Shown here: piece by piece, positions 36,363-48,905 of the stretch
Numbering within the stretch: the first letter of the stretch is position 1
How the letters are laid out: each line of letters opens with the position of its first letter
Assembly (NCBI RefSeq): GCF_027409185.1
Contig: NC_084468.1
Span: 104,222,001-104,286,000 of the forward strand
Origin: Cynocephalus volans
Taxonomy: Eukaryota; Chordata; Mammalia; Dermoptera; Cynocephalidae
Direction: 5' to 3'
Length of the DNA: 64,000 nucleotides
Position numbers and translations under genes: made by a program
The notes under the pieces: generated by a model
Databases searched by the model: none
Told to the model about the DNA's origin: nothing
The model's input: the letters and a program-made list of their open reading frames with translations, nothing else

Positions 36363-39300
36363 GACTGGTATTAATTGTTCTCTAAATGTTAGGCAGAATT
36401 CTCCACTGAAACCATCTAGGTCTAAAGACTTCTTCTTCTCTAAAAAAAGAGAGTTTTTAAGTTATAGATTCAATTGCCTGAATAGTTATAAGATTAATCA
36501 AGTTATCCCTTTAATGTTAGGTGAACTGTGGTACTTTGTGCTTTTCAAGGAATTGGTATATTTTTTCTAAGTTCTCAAATTTATGTGTTGAATTGTTTAC
36601 AGTATTCTCTTATTATCTGTTTGATATCTACAGTGTCTATGGTAATATCCCCTATTTTGTTCCTAATATTGTTAACTTGTGTCTTCTCCATTTTTTTCTG
36701 TGTCAGTCTTAACACAGACTTGTCAATTTTACTGATCTTTGAAAAAACTAGCTTTGTGCTTAACTGACCTTCTCTATTGTTTTTCAGTTTTCAATCTAAT
36801 TGATTTCTGCTTTTATGTTTATTATTTCCTTCCTTCTGCTTCCTTTGGGTTATTTTGCTCTTTTTTCCTAAGTTTTTGAGGTGGAGCCTTAGATTGTTGA
36901 TTTGAGACTTATCCTTTTTAAAAATTTTTCATTTAGTGTTATAAATATTCCTCTCAGCACAGCATTACCTGTATCCTGTAAATTTTGATATGGTGTATTT
37001 TTATTTGCGTTCAGTTTAATGATTTTTTAAATTTCCCTTAAGATTTCCTTTTTGACCCATGGATTATTTAGAAATGTTTTGTTTAGTTTCCAAGTGTTTG
37101 GAGATTTTCCTCTTATCTTTCTGTTACTTATTTCTAGTTTGATTACACTGTAATCAGAGATAATACTCTGAATATTTTAATTCCTTTAAATCTGTTGAGG
37201 TTTACTTCATGGCCAAGCCTATGGTCTGTCTTGATATATGTTCCATGACACTTGAAAAGAATGTGCATTCTGTTGTTGTTGAGAAGAATATAACTGTCAA
37301 TTAAATCCTATTGGTTGAATTCTTTTGTATTCTTACTGCTTTTCTGTCAGGTATTCTATCACTTGTGGGGAGAGGACTGTTAAAGTCGCCAACTATAACT
37401 GTGGATTTATCTATTTCTCCTTTTAGTTTTACAGTTTTCATTCCACATATTTTGTAGCTCTGTTTTTTGGTGCATACACATTTAAGATTTCTAGGTCATT
37501 TTGGTGAATTGACACTTTAATCATTATATAATGTTCTTCTCTGTTTGTGGTAATTTTCTTTACTCTAAAGTCTACTTTATCTGAGATTAATATAGCCACT
37601 CTTGCTGTCCTTTAGTTAATGTTTGCTCAATATATCTTTTCCCACACTTTTACTTTCAATCTGCCTATAATGTTATATTTGAGGTGAGTTTCTTGTAGGC
37701 AGCATTTAGTTGAGTCATTTTAAATCCAATCTGCCAATCACTGTCCTTTAATTGGTCTATTTACAGCATTTATGCTTAATGTAATTATTGATGTATTAGA
37801 ACTTAGGTCTATAATTTTAATTTTAGTTTTCTGTTTGTCATCTCTGTTTTTCTTTCTGCCCTCCTGTGGGATTACTTAAATATTTTTTAGAGTTCCATTT
37901 TGATTTATCTATAGTGTTTTCAAGTATATCTGTTTGTATACCTTTTAGGAGTTGCTTTAAGTATTACATTATATATGCATAAGTTATTACAGACTAATGA
38001 TGTTGTTATTTTCCAGTTCAAGTGAAGTATAAAAACCTTACCTACCTTTATGTCTGTTTATCCTCCCCTGTTTATAATGTAACTGTCTTAAATATTTCTT
38101 CTACATATATTTACAATTACATCAGTTAGTGTTACAATTTTTGCTGCTACCATCAAATGTAACTTAGAAAATTTATGAGGGGAAGAGAAGCCTTTTGTAT
38201 TTACCTATATTTTTGCTTACTGTATTCCAAGTTTCCTTCTTTGATTTTTTTCTTTCTGTTTAAAGAACTTCCTTTAGCCTTTCTTTTAGGGTAGGTCTCC
38301 AGGCAACAAATTCTCTTAGCTTTCCTTCATCTCAGAATGTCTCAATTTCCTCTTCATTCCTGAAGTATATTTTCACTGGACATATGAGATTCTTTGCTAA
38401 CAATTCTTTTCTTTAAGTACCTGGAAAAAAATATTGTGCCACTTCCTTCTGGTTTTCTTGGTTCCTAATGAGAAACTCACTGTCATTCTAATTGTTTTCT
38501 TCCTACAGGTAAGTTGTTGTTTTCTTTGGCTGCTTTCAAGATTTTTTCATTGTCTTTAGTTTGCAGAAGTTTAAGTATGAATCTTGCTGTGGAGTTTCTT
38601 TGGGTTTATTCTGCTTAGGGTACCCTCAGCTTCTTGAATCTGTAAACTTATATCTTGCTAAATGTGGGAAGTTTTCAGACATTATGAATACTTCCTCAGT
38701 CCCACCCTTTTTCTCTTCTCCTTCTGGGTCTTCAATGACATAAATGCTGTATCTTTTATTATAATCACACAAATTCTTAAGCCTCTGTTCATTTTTTTAA
38801 AGTCTGTTTTTTTCTCTATTGTGCTTACTGGTTAATTTCTATTGTTCTGTCTCCCAGTTCACAGATTCTTTTGTTCCCTCCATTCTGCTGTTGAATATAT
38901 CCATTGAGCTTTTTATTCTGGTTATTGTATTTTCAGTTCTAAAGTTTCCACTTGGTTCTTTACATCTTTTATTTCTCTGATGAGATATCCTGTTTGTTTT
39001 TTGCTAAAGTTTTCATTCTTTCTTTCTTTTTTCATTTATTCTAAGCAGCTTCCTAATTGCTCTCTGAAGCATTTTTATCATGGGTGTTTTAAAACCTTTG
39101 TCAGATAATTTTAACATTTTGGTCATCTCAGTGTTGGCATGTGATTGTCTTTTTTCATTCAGTTTGAGATCTTCCTAGTTCTTCATATGATAAGTTATTT
39201 TTTATTTAAGCCTGAACATTTTCATATAATGTTCTGAAATGTCTGCTCTTATTTAAACCTCTATTTTCATCTGCCCTCCTCTGACAATGTTCTAGCAGAC

Positions 39301-39998
39301 AGAGGGAAGTGTCACTTCATTACTCTCAGGTGAGGCAGAAGTCCACCTTTCTGACTTGGCCCCCATTAAAACTTTAGGGATGGTCTCCTCATTACTGCTG
39401 GGATGGGATAGGAATTTGGGCTCCCACATGGTCTCCACTAATACTACAGGGAGGAAAAGCTTGTTACTTGCCAACAGGGATCAAAGTCCCAGCTTCCTAC
39501 TTGGCCTCTCTGATACCAGCCTAGTAGTAATATTGAGGAGACTTGTTACAGCCACACAGGGTGAAATTCTAGGCTCCCCACTTGGTCTTTGTTAACATGA
39601 GTGTGGGAATGAGGCCAAAGTGTTTTCTGTGGTGTTTGGCCAAAGTAGAGTGACTTGTCTAAATATTTTCTGTCTTTCTAGGTTGCTCCTTTCCTGATCA
39701 CTTGGTTAGAGAGAACAGTCTTTTGCTGGAGCTTTGTTGGCACTCATTGGTGTTTCTGGGTTGCCAGCATCTTCAGCTCCAAGTCTGAAATATATGAGGC
39801 TAATAGAAAACCCGGAGAACTCACCACCATGTTGTTCCTTGGGCCCTGGGATCCCTAGCTGGTCTGCCTTCTTCTCTCCACTTTTCAGAGTCTTCTTATT
39901 TCTGTTTTATGTATAATGTCCAAGATTACTAGTTGTACGTAATAGACATGTAGGGGAAAATAACATATACTCTATCTTCCTAGAAGTGGAAGTCTTAA
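36363..39998 (-). repeat. L1 LINE (antisense), RT domain to 5' end
   Basis: Starts with the reverse complement of the L1 reverse-transcriptase N-terminal region ('ggcagaattctccactgaaaccatctagg') and continues through the endonuclease/ORF1-equivalent stretch ('ctactttatctgagattaatatagccactct') to 5'-like GC-richer sequence ending 'ctagaagtggaagtc'. Frames are broken throughout. Confidence 0.75.
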
Positions 39999-40359
39999 TG
40001 CTATGATTTTGATAATTAGTGGAGCTCCTCTCCATGTAGTGGAGATAATATTAATAAACTGATTTTTTCAAAGCAAAATGGGGAGAAAATTTAACAAGTA
40101 ATTCTGTTGTTTTATTCCAAACACTCCCAAAAGCTTAATTATTATGGTTAATTTGTCATATCATCAAAGAATGCTGCCCCAATCAAACAAAATAATTATT
40201 TATTTTCCACATGGTCGAGTATTTCTTCATATGCATTTAACAGCAGTCCACAGAGACTAAAGGACTCTGTGGGTTATACAGAAATATATTCCTGATTAAA
40301 TAAGCAAGTTGAAGGGTTTCATCTTTTGTGGATTTTGGAAAAGCTCTTTAGTACTAGAA

Positions 40360-40600
40360 ATAGAAACTAACACTCATCTACTGAACATCTCCTATATTTT
40401 AGGCACAGAGGAGCAAAGACTAAAACCTAAAGAAAATGCAAACTATAATCAAATAAAAGCAAATCAAGTATATGTGATTCAGTGTTATGGAAATATAAAG
40501 AAAACATGAATAATTGTGAATAGTGATTTTAGAGAAGGGATTCACAGAAATAATATTTGAGCTGGATTGGGGAGGATGTCCCATCAGTTCTTATCATCTG
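40360..40600 (-). repeat. L2-like relic (antisense)
   Basis: 'catctactgaacatctcctatattttaggcacag' and 'cacagaaataatatttgagctgg' are weak L2 antisense landmarks. Confidence 0.4.
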
Positions 40601-40819
40601 CCTTCTTTATATAGGCTCCTTTTTGCTGGATACAGAGTGAATAGTATTTTGACTGAGACTGGGAAATGGGGTGGGGTGAGGTGGGAGCATAGACATTTCA
40701 GTAAAATGGATAGCTCAAGCCAATACATGAAAATGTGGATAGCAAAACAGAGCTTAGTAACATAATTATGAAGTAGTGCTGTTTGAAAATTCACTTAATA
40801 TGGAAAGACTAAATTGTGG

Positions 40820-41065
40820 TAATAGTAATGACAGCTAACTTTTCTTCACTCTTTGTATGTGCCAGGTACCATGTCAAGTGCTTTAAGTGAAGCATTTTTA
40901 TTTAACTTTCATATCAACCCTTTGCAGTAGGTATTATTCTCATTAGCCCACTTTAAAGATGAGGAAGTTGAAGTTTAGATAAAATATGTAACACATCTGT
41001 GATCATGCAGCTATAAAGTGGTAGAGCCAGGTGACTAAACAGCCCATATCTTATTCACCCCAATA
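40820..41065 (-). repeat. MIR-like SINE relic
   Basis: 'gacagctaacttttcttcactctttgtatgtgccaggtacc', 'agatgaggaagttgaagtttag', 'gtggtagagccaggtga' give MIR in reverse orientation. Confidence 0.9.
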
Positions 41066-41108
41066 GCATATATCATAGGCAATAAATTAGGGAATTTAGA
41101 AAAGCATT

Positions 41109-41177
41109 AAAATGTTCTTACCTAGGGCCGGCCCATGGCTCACTCGGTAGAGTGCGGTGTTGAAAATGTTCTTACCT
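41109..41177 (+). mobile_element. Tailless SINE/tRNA-half retropseudogene (39 bp) with 15-bp TSD
   Basis: AAAATGTTCTTACCT occurs at 41109-41123 and 41163-41177, perfectly. Between them is only 39 bp (41124-41162): the SINE head GGGCCGGCCCATGGCTCA followed by CTCGGTAGAGTGCGGTGTTG. It has no B box, no second unit and no A tail. It stops at the point equivalent to the tRNA anticodon loop and lies 49 bp before exon 3. Confidence 0.88.
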
Positions 41178-41211
41178 TGGGATTTTCATGCATCTAAATA
41201 TTGTTTTACAG

Positions 41212-41381
41212 ATGTAGATGGCATGAACCTGGGCAAAAAGGTCAGCATCCCCAGAGACATCATGTTGGAAGAATTATCCCATCTTAGTAATCGTGGTGCC
41301 AGACTATTTAAGATGCGTCAAAGAAGATCTGACAAATACACATTTGAAAATTTCCACTATGAAACTAAAGCACAAATTAAT
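41212..41381 (+). CDS. MYOZ2: MYOZ2 exon 3: residues 26-82
   Basis: The acceptor is TTGTTTTACAG|ATGTAG and the donor ATTAAT|GTAGGT, 170 nt. The first two bases complete Asp26 (G|AT). The translation includes [20 protein letters not shown] and [11 protein letters not shown], the most conserved part of the myozenin family, and ends AQIN at residue 82. Ser48 (TCC, 41277-41279), the position of a reported human cardiomyopathy substitution (S48P), is intact. Compared with human, Asn replaces Asp at residue 31, and the segment around residues 74-78 differs. The donor is not ideal: T at the last exon base and GTAGGT instead of GTAAGT. A MIR copy and a 39-bp SINE fragment lie just upstream in intron 2. 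Confidence 0.97.
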
Positions 41382-42149
41382 GTAGGTATAACTTAACCAT
41401 GTGTTATCTAAATAAATGGGCAGCATTTCTAAATTTGTATGTATTACTAGATTCCAAAAAAAGTATTCTACATATTTTCTTTCAACTGATTCTGTTAGAC
41501 TTTTTTTTTTTTTCATGAAAATGAATAGTTTAGGTGTCTAAACAAAAGAAGTACTGTGTATGATATAAGTATGCTTTTAGTTCAATAGAGGCATTGTAAT
41601 CTTGTCAATTTGGCTCTGAGGAACTAGTCTGTTCTGCTAAGAGGAGGGAGAGGGAGTGGAGAGAAGTGGTACTGAAAGTTTCCATGGTTTTATCGCCACC
41701 AGTTAAATGTTTGAGATGGAAACACTTCCAAAGCACATAGTGCTCCACCAAGTAAGGACAAACATTTTATTGGCTGAATATACACGCTGGCACTAAAACA
41801 TTCCTGGGAAGCACAGACATTCAGTCTCCTCTCAAAGCATTTATTCCACATTGTGCAGGGAAGTCTGGTCCCTATTAATGAGAAACCAGTGTGGACATAC
41901 TCTTTGGGCAGATATTTCCTCAACTGAAAGCTAATAAACAAACAAAAAATTAATTAAATTATATTTTACTTGTTATATTAATATTATATTCACTTACACT
42001 GTCATTTACAGAGCTTGTAGAAAAAGAAGTTCATAGTAGGAAGGCAACCAGCTTTGGGAAAATGGCTTTAAAAATCAAATACCAGGCATGAAAAATTAAA
42101 AAATTAAAGTAGTGCACTGGTCCTAAATTTGAAGAGATGAGAGAGACTA

Positions 42150-42343
42150 CAACAAATATAAGGTTTTTTTGGTTTTGTTTTTTTTTTTTTACCAGTAAGG
42201 GGATCGCAACCCTCGGGCACGGTGTGGTCTGCACCACGCTCAGTGCACTGGCCATCCCTATATAGGATCCGAACCAGCGGCCTCTGCGCTACCAGCGCCG
42301 CACTCTCCCAAGTGAGGTGCAGGGCTGGCCCAACAAATATAAG
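42150..42343 (-). mobile_element. Composite tRNA-derived SINE (CYN-like), 13-bp TSD
   Basis: The body 42163-42330 is on the minus strand: plus-strand T run (tail), second tRNA-like unit ('accagtaaggggatcgcaaccct'), ATCCCTATATAGGATCCGAACC, then the head GGGCTGGCC in reverse. It is flanked by CAACAAATATAAG at 42150-42162 and 42331-42343. Confidence 0.93.
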
Positions 42344-43504
42344 TTTTATTTACTGAAGGTTTCTTTCTATAGCTATGAAAGGTCTAGAAGTTTACTTACA
42401 AATTTAAATCTGAAAACTTATTAGCTGCCATCACTGATAAGCTGTTTAGAATGGACAGCTCACTTCTTTACAGCAAACAGATTTCACTGAGATCTTTTAC
42501 CATAATTACTAAAACAAATTATAGAAACTAATATCCACACCCACAAACACCAAAATTTCATTCATTCATAAAATTTCTATTTCAATTTGTATATTTCTTA
42601 TTAACAGTAAATGTTAAGAGGACATTTTAAATTAATTTTTTCACATTAATGAACATCCTTTAATATCCATGGATCTCGTTGTAATTGTGAATTCAGCTAG
42701 ACATCAAATCTTCCTCAACTACAGTATTTACATTTGTGAGGGATGATTTTTCACTTGAAGTCATGGATAAATGGAATGTTATGTTACCCTGTAGTTATGT
42801 CCAGTATCTTTTTATCAGAAAATATCTGTGGCAAATACAGTGTGAGCCTAAAATAAACCCTATTCCATCTGACAAAGTCTGACTATGTAATCATATTCTT
42901 TCGATAATGACAACAAAGTAGACACTCTATGGAGTAATAGACAATTTTCTTTCAAAGGAAAGTCTTTGAAAAGTCATCTGCAAGACTAGACATCTGAATA
43001 AATGAATAATGCCAGTTTTCATAACTTCTACTTACACATCCAAGAATAATACTTTAACTACAGTTCTGGAGGAAGATACACTGAGATAAAAAATGTCCTT
43101 ATGCACATAACATATTCTACTATTACCAGCATTTTGAATTATTAATGATAATCTTATATACCTGCAGTCAAATGTTCTGGTTATATAAAATGTATAAGAT
43201 ATGTCTTGGCAATTTTTCACTATTTCTGGAAGATTGGGCACTAAATAAATAAAATAGTCCCAAACAGGCATATTGAAATAAACAATTAAATGCTGATAAA
43301 TAACTCAGAGCAATAAACAATAAATCTGTATGCAATGAAGTCACATCTCACTGAGTTACATAACATACTCTGAAGTCTGATGAAATGTACTTTCTTCCTA
43401 TTCAAGGAAGTATGTTGATTTTATTTAAGCAAAACCATAATAAAGAATACCAAACTCAGCTCTCAGAATCCTAGCTATCTTGGCACTAACAACTATTATG
43501 GTAT

Positions 43505-43720
43505 AATTAAAGAAACTCTGGCCTGGGAACCAGAAGAGCAAGGTTTGGTCCCCACTGTGCCATCAGCGGTGTGATTTGGAGTTAATTTACAAGTTTCTTT
43601 GCCTTTCTGGATTTCTTTTCTCATTTATAAAATAAGGGCATGAATTCAAATGCTCTCTAAGGTGCTTCTGGCTTTACTGATCTGTATGGTCTCTGATCTT
43701 AATTCTAAAAGTTTGCTGCA
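43505..43720 (+). repeat. MIR-family SINE relic
   Basis: 'ggcctgggaaccagaagagcaaggtttggtcccc', 'tttcttttctcatttataaaataagggc', 'gctctctaaggtgcttctggc' fit a MIR-core SINE on the plus strand. Confidence 0.65.
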
Positions 43721-43849
43721 CAATAAATCATTGAGGATGAGAGCAAGCCAAATATATGATGATATATTCATTTTGTCAAGGCACTAGATTGCATCTTGGA
43801 ACATTGTTACTATAAAAGGAGTTTTAAAAATAGCATTGGTCCCATGTCT

Positions 43850-43972
43850 ATTTCTATTCATTCGTTTATACTTTTGGCAAATATTTATTAAGTGCCTATT
43901 ATCCTCTAGATACTATGCTGCGAGCTCAAAGAGAAATATTACAGCCTGTGTCTAATGATGGAGACAGCAAAC
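43850..43972 (-). repeat. L2-type 3' tail fragment
   Basis: 'ggcaaatatttattaagtgcctattatcctctagatactatgctg' is a reversed L2 tail. Confidence 0.65.
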
Positions 43973-44368
43973 GACATTGAAAGACACAGAGCAACTGTTA
44001 ATTCACAATTTGTCCTCAAATCATCTTTATATAGTTTATATCACATTAACCCAATTCGCTGACTACGTTTTCTGGAATAAGCTTTTACTTTTACTGCTTC
44101 CCTTGATCTATAGATATTGTCAAAGTAATGATTTTACTTATCTTTATATATTTCTTATTTTATTATAATGTTTAGGGCCTCATATAGATGAAAATATAAA
44201 CCAACTCCCTAGTAATCAGTGCCATTTGTTCAAATACTAAGCATCATTTTAAAAATAGAAAAAAATAAGTGCAGCTTTGAGCTCACTCTGCTGTTAAGGG
44301 ATGTTGGTAAATTCAAGCCACATACTTTCTGTGACACAAGCAATAATAATAGGATATGTACGTTCTTA

Positions 44369-44544
44369 AAAAGAAATGAAGGGGCCGAGCCCGTGGCGCA
44401 CTTGGTAGAGTGCTGCGCTGGGAGCGCGGCGACGCTCCCGCCGTGGGTTCGGATCCTATATAGGACTGACCAGTGCACTCACTGGCTGAGTGCCAGTCAT
44501 GAAAAAACGACAAAAAAAAAAAAAAAAAAAGAAAAGAAATGAAG
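44369..44544 (+). mobile_element. Composite tRNA-derived SINE (CYN-like), 13-bp TSD
   Basis: The body is 44382-44531. It is the same subfamily as the 11590 copy (GGCCGAGCCCGTGGCGCACT head), with B box GGTTCGGATCC and a long A tail. It is flanked by AAAAGAAATGAAG at 44369-44381 and 44532-44544. Open frames on either strand here are artefacts of the SINE. Confidence 0.93.
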
Positions 44545-45839
44545 AAACATTGCTTGCTACATGAGCCAATTTTGAAGCCAATTTTGAAGTTCATGAACTG
44601 ATATACTTCTTAAACAAAAAAGCAAAAAAGGAGATGGGTGAAAAAAATAAGCATTCAAAGAAAAATAAAATTGAAGGATTATTCATGAAAATTAAAATTT
44701 TCTTCTATGAATTACTGCAAAATGATATTGGACTTTTTGAAATCTCTGGAAATCTTAAATAATACTGGAAGTACATTATAAAAAGTAATTATGAAATAAG
44801 ACCAAACAAAATATATTGGGATTCAGAATATCTATTCATTTTGTTTGAAAAATAACATCTACTCTGTATTTGGCACAATGCATAGAACAAACAAAAAAGC
44901 TACTCTTTTATTTCTATTGATATTTCAACAGAAATCATGTAATATACATTACAGGTGTGTTTTTCACTTAACATTTTTATAATCTATAAGTTACTGCTCT
45001 AGTTTTATTTTCTTTAGGGTCAACTTAACTGAGATAAAAAGAAACAAATTTTCATTTGTCTTTCCAACTTTTCTGAAGGTAATCACAGATGATGAAATCC
45101 TATAATTTAAGGCTCAAGTCAGTCACTACCTAACCATTATAAGGCTTTGCTTGTATACTTAATGATGATAATAGAGGTATTGGGTGTCTCCTGATAATTA
45201 ATGACTAACTAGAAAGAGTTGATTTTCCTGCTCATCATTAATCTCTAGAAAAAGGTTACAAAAGTTTAAAAATTCTTAAAAATTAATGTAGGTAGAATTA
45301 TTTGTAACTTTAGGTGAAATTTATTTCATGAATACATTCTAGAAATTTTAGAAAAGTAATTCTTTATGCACTGTACATTTAAACTTCCTATATTCATCTC
45401 AACTGCCTTCTTATTTATAATTAAAGTTGGCAGAAACTTTCCATTTTTTAAGAGGTGGCCTAGGTTAAAAAAAAGAAAAAATAATAATCTAGTGAATTAT
45501 TTAGTCAAATTCTCAAGATAGGAGCTAAGTTCCAACTGTAAAATATTCAATTATATATATATATTCAAAAGTGCTTTATCTTTAGCAATCAATTATTTAA
45601 AATAATCTTTAGTTATAACATTATATTAGAACTAAAGAAAACGAATACAAAAGAAAAATGGTGACTGAGTAGGTTTAAACCAGATTATAAACTAGTTGGG
45701 GACCCAAAACGACATAAATGTATTAACAGAGTTCAGCTAATGAGAAGAAATAAGAAAGATCATGAAAGGGAGGTACATACATTAAAGTATTGAGATTAAA
45801 TAAAATTAAATTAAAATATGGAGGCATTTTTTGTGGGTT

Positions 45840-46470
45840 CAGTTAGTCAGAAAGGAGAGGGAAATTTTAAGATGGGTCTTAGAGAAAACCTAGGATTTGG
45901 TTTGGTGAAGAACAGGAGGGAGAACATTCCAAGCAGATGAAACAGCGTGGGTAAAGCGACTGTGCGGGAACGAGTACGGCACATGTTAACAATGGGGAAC
46001 TGGCTCAAGGAAGGGTGCAAGAAGGCATTAGAGGTAATATTTATTAAGTGAGTGCAAGATCTTGATTACCAAGTGTAAGAGTCTGCATTTTATTCAGTAG
46101 ACAATAAGGAATGATTTCTAACTGAAGTAATGCCATACTCAGAAGCATTAGTATTCAGGCTGACTAAAAGAGAAATGCTCAGAAGGAAGATGAACAGAAG
46201 GAAGACTATCGTGTTAGATAAAAGTAGGTACAAATAAGAAAGATGACATTTTTAAAAAGATCATAGAAAAAAAATTAGCTGGACTTGGTGATTTATTCAC
46301 TAAAACTTCAGCAAATATTCACTAACTGTTTTTGCTATATAAGGCACCAAACTAGGCCTTGTAAAAGATGAGTAAAATAAAATTCTCTGTTCTCAAGTAG
46401 CTAACAAGCTAGTAAATAAAACAGGACACAAAAGATGACTTAAAAGGTGAATGATATGGGAGTGGCAAGA
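45840..46470 (-). repeat. L2-like relic (antisense)
   Basis: 'gagaacattccaagcagatgaaacagcgtgg', 'gtctgcattttattcagtagacaataaggaatgatt' and a reversed tail at 46310-46440 fit old antisense L2 pieces. Confidence 0.6.
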
Positions 46471-47999
46471 AGAAAGAACTTTTGACTGGAGAGTGAGGGG
46501 GAATCAGAGAGGGAGTGGTTTTTAAATCAGGACAGATCTGACCATGGTAACGAGAGAGAGGGTGTCTCTTGCTACTGGAACTCCTATGATCAAAGAATCA
46601 AAGGTAGGAAAGCATACAAGATAATGGGAGATTCATAAGTGGTTTAGTTTGAAGCTTAGGGTACAACTTTAAAAACTGAAGAGAGATGAGACTACATAGG
46701 CAGGTCTGAGTTCAAGGTTAAAACACTTAGGGTTTATTCAGTATGCAATAAAGTGTGAACATGATAGTGAGTTTGCAATTAGGTATGCAATGTTTAAAGT
46801 TTTAATATTTTTGCTACAAATTTTAACCTCAGGCAGAGACAGCTACGAGAACAGTTCTTCCCAAAATATGTCCTTTAAAATTCTACTTGAGATTAAATCC
46901 TTTTGTTTAAAAAGCTATTCTTTGAAAATGTATATGTTCCTGGAAAGTTAGTACGTCATATCAGATTATCAATATTTTACAAATATTTTTCCATAAAGAG
47001 TTCATTTTACCATTGACATATCTGATCTGATTAAAGGAGGGCTTTGATAAAGCAGATGAAAGAACAAAAGATTAAATTTAGACTACTCATTTGAAAGTAG
47101 ACTGCTTTTGGATGCTGCAGAGATTAAGATGAGTGCAAAAGACACTTAGGGAGTGGCTGTGTGTGGGTGAGGCATGAAAACAGGGGTAAACTTTATTTCC
47201 TTCATAATTTTATAAGGTGAGGCTCTTAATTTATGGCCTTTAATTATTGTAAGTACTTGAATTTAAGAACAAAATAGTCTTTTATCCTTAAATTTCCATA
47301 AAGTTAAATATAAATATAAAATGTAAAGGTGTATTTTAAAATGAAACCATAAATATGGAAATAAAAAAATTGGTAAATATATTCTGCATATGTCACACAG
47401 AAAAAAGTCAAAATTGGTCTCTATTCGCTAAATTTGCTCTTACTAATTTTTCTTTCTGAAGTTAATTTGACCTTATGCAGTCTTTCTTTTTAAAGTACAC
47501 ATTATATCCTACATATAATTTGAACAATGTTTATTATAAGGATAAGGCCTAGGCATACTTCTGAGGTCATAATCTATTACAATGTCTATTTTCCTCTCTT
47601 AAAATACAAATTGAATGTTTTAAAGGTATAATATTATTGCCATAGAATAAATCCTAAATCATAATAAAACCAATTCACCTAAAACTTAAAAGACCAATGT
47701 CTCTTTTCTGCATTTCATTTTCTAAAAATCACAAATTCTTCCTTCTACAAGTCCATGAAACATAAAGTACAAATGGTATTGTTTAATTGTTTTGTTTTTG
47801 TTTTTGTTTTCTAATTTTTGTTACATATGACTACTATTACAAGTCTCAGATTAAATTTTTAAACTTTCTACATATTAAAGTATCTATTAAAGCCCAACTA
47901 TAAAATACAATGGTAATGTAAGAATTACTGAGCCACATCTTTGGCCAATATGCTCTGCATTATTAGACTCAGAAAAATTTTAAAATTAAATACTTTTAT

Positions 48000-48110
48000 C
48001 TCATAGGGATGTTGTGAACAGAAAATTAAATAATTGATATGAAGCAGTAGACACAGTGCCTGGCACACAGTAAGGCTCAATTAATCTAAGCTTTAGTTAT
48101 TATTAAGTGG
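48000..48110 (+). repeat. MIR 3' fragment
   Basis: 'gggatgttgtgaacagaaaattaaataattgatatg..agtgcctggcacacagtaaggctcaat'. It lies about 220 bp upstream of exon 4. Confidence 0.75.
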
Positions 48111-48275
48111 ATTGTTATCATAAAACAGATCTTAGATTGCTATCAGTAAAATTTCTCATTCAACTGCTCAACCATATTACCATGTAAATTATTGAGGCCC
48201 GTGAAACAGTGAAATGGCATTGTATTTAAATTCTAAATAATACAGATGGAGTCTTGCAATATACACCCCTATTAG

Positions 48276-48461
<186 letters not shown>

Positions 48462-48789
48462 TAATCTCCTTAAATAAAAAAAAATTGTAAATAAAATTGC
48501 TGTGTGCTTAAAGATATGACTCAAGTCATTTGAAGCCTTATTAAGCGGTGTTTAAATGATATAGCTTTTCTCATTAAATATCTGTTTTGTGGATAAGTGC
48601 AAGAAAAATGTAAAAATTTAGACCCAAAGAAATTACGTAAAACAATTATAGTAGCCATATGTTCCTTCAGATGTCCATCGTGTTTTTTGGCAAGCACCTG
48701 TTATACTGAAAATTAGTCATTGGTAATTATATTAAAATTTGATTTTATGGGGACTGTACAATTGATGAAATACTGTGATATATTGTCTT

Positions 48790-48905
48790 TAATTTCACAA
48801 TAACTTCATAACATATTAATTGCAATCCTTGTTTTACAAATTAAGAAACTGAAGGTATGAATGCTTATGAGACTTGATGAAGAATTAAACCCAGGTCTTG
48901 TACCA
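48790..48905 (-). repeat. MIR-like relic
   Basis: 'tgttttacaaattaagaaactgaaggtatg' and 'aattaaacccaggtctt', reverse orientation. Confidence 0.55.

Larger units (their letters stand above)
25523..41211 (+). other. MYOZ2: MYOZ2 intron 2 (15.7 kb)
   Basis: The intron runs from donor GTATCA to acceptor TTTTACAG. The first 7.8 kb (to about 33.3 kb) is mostly unique AT-rich sequence with poly-T runs at 25819-25837, 27653-27668 and 28816-28834, a 36-bp tandem duplication (31735-31806) and a dispersed-repeat-like segment near 31.8-32.3 kb. 33.3-40.0 kb is an antisense L1 block interrupted by MaLR sequence. 40.3-41.18 kb holds L2, MIR and a tiny SINE fragment. No second gene is supported. Confidence 0.9.

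Noticed and set aside
41157..41396. 79-codon open frame including MYOZ2 exon 3
   Set aside because: Its ends run into intron 2 (including the SINE fragment) and past the splice donor. Only 41212-41381 is coding.
44219..44542. 107-codon open frame ending in a Lys run
   Set aside because: Translation of a SINE and its A tail. The same artefact appears at 11444-11737 and, reversed, at 60153-60431.
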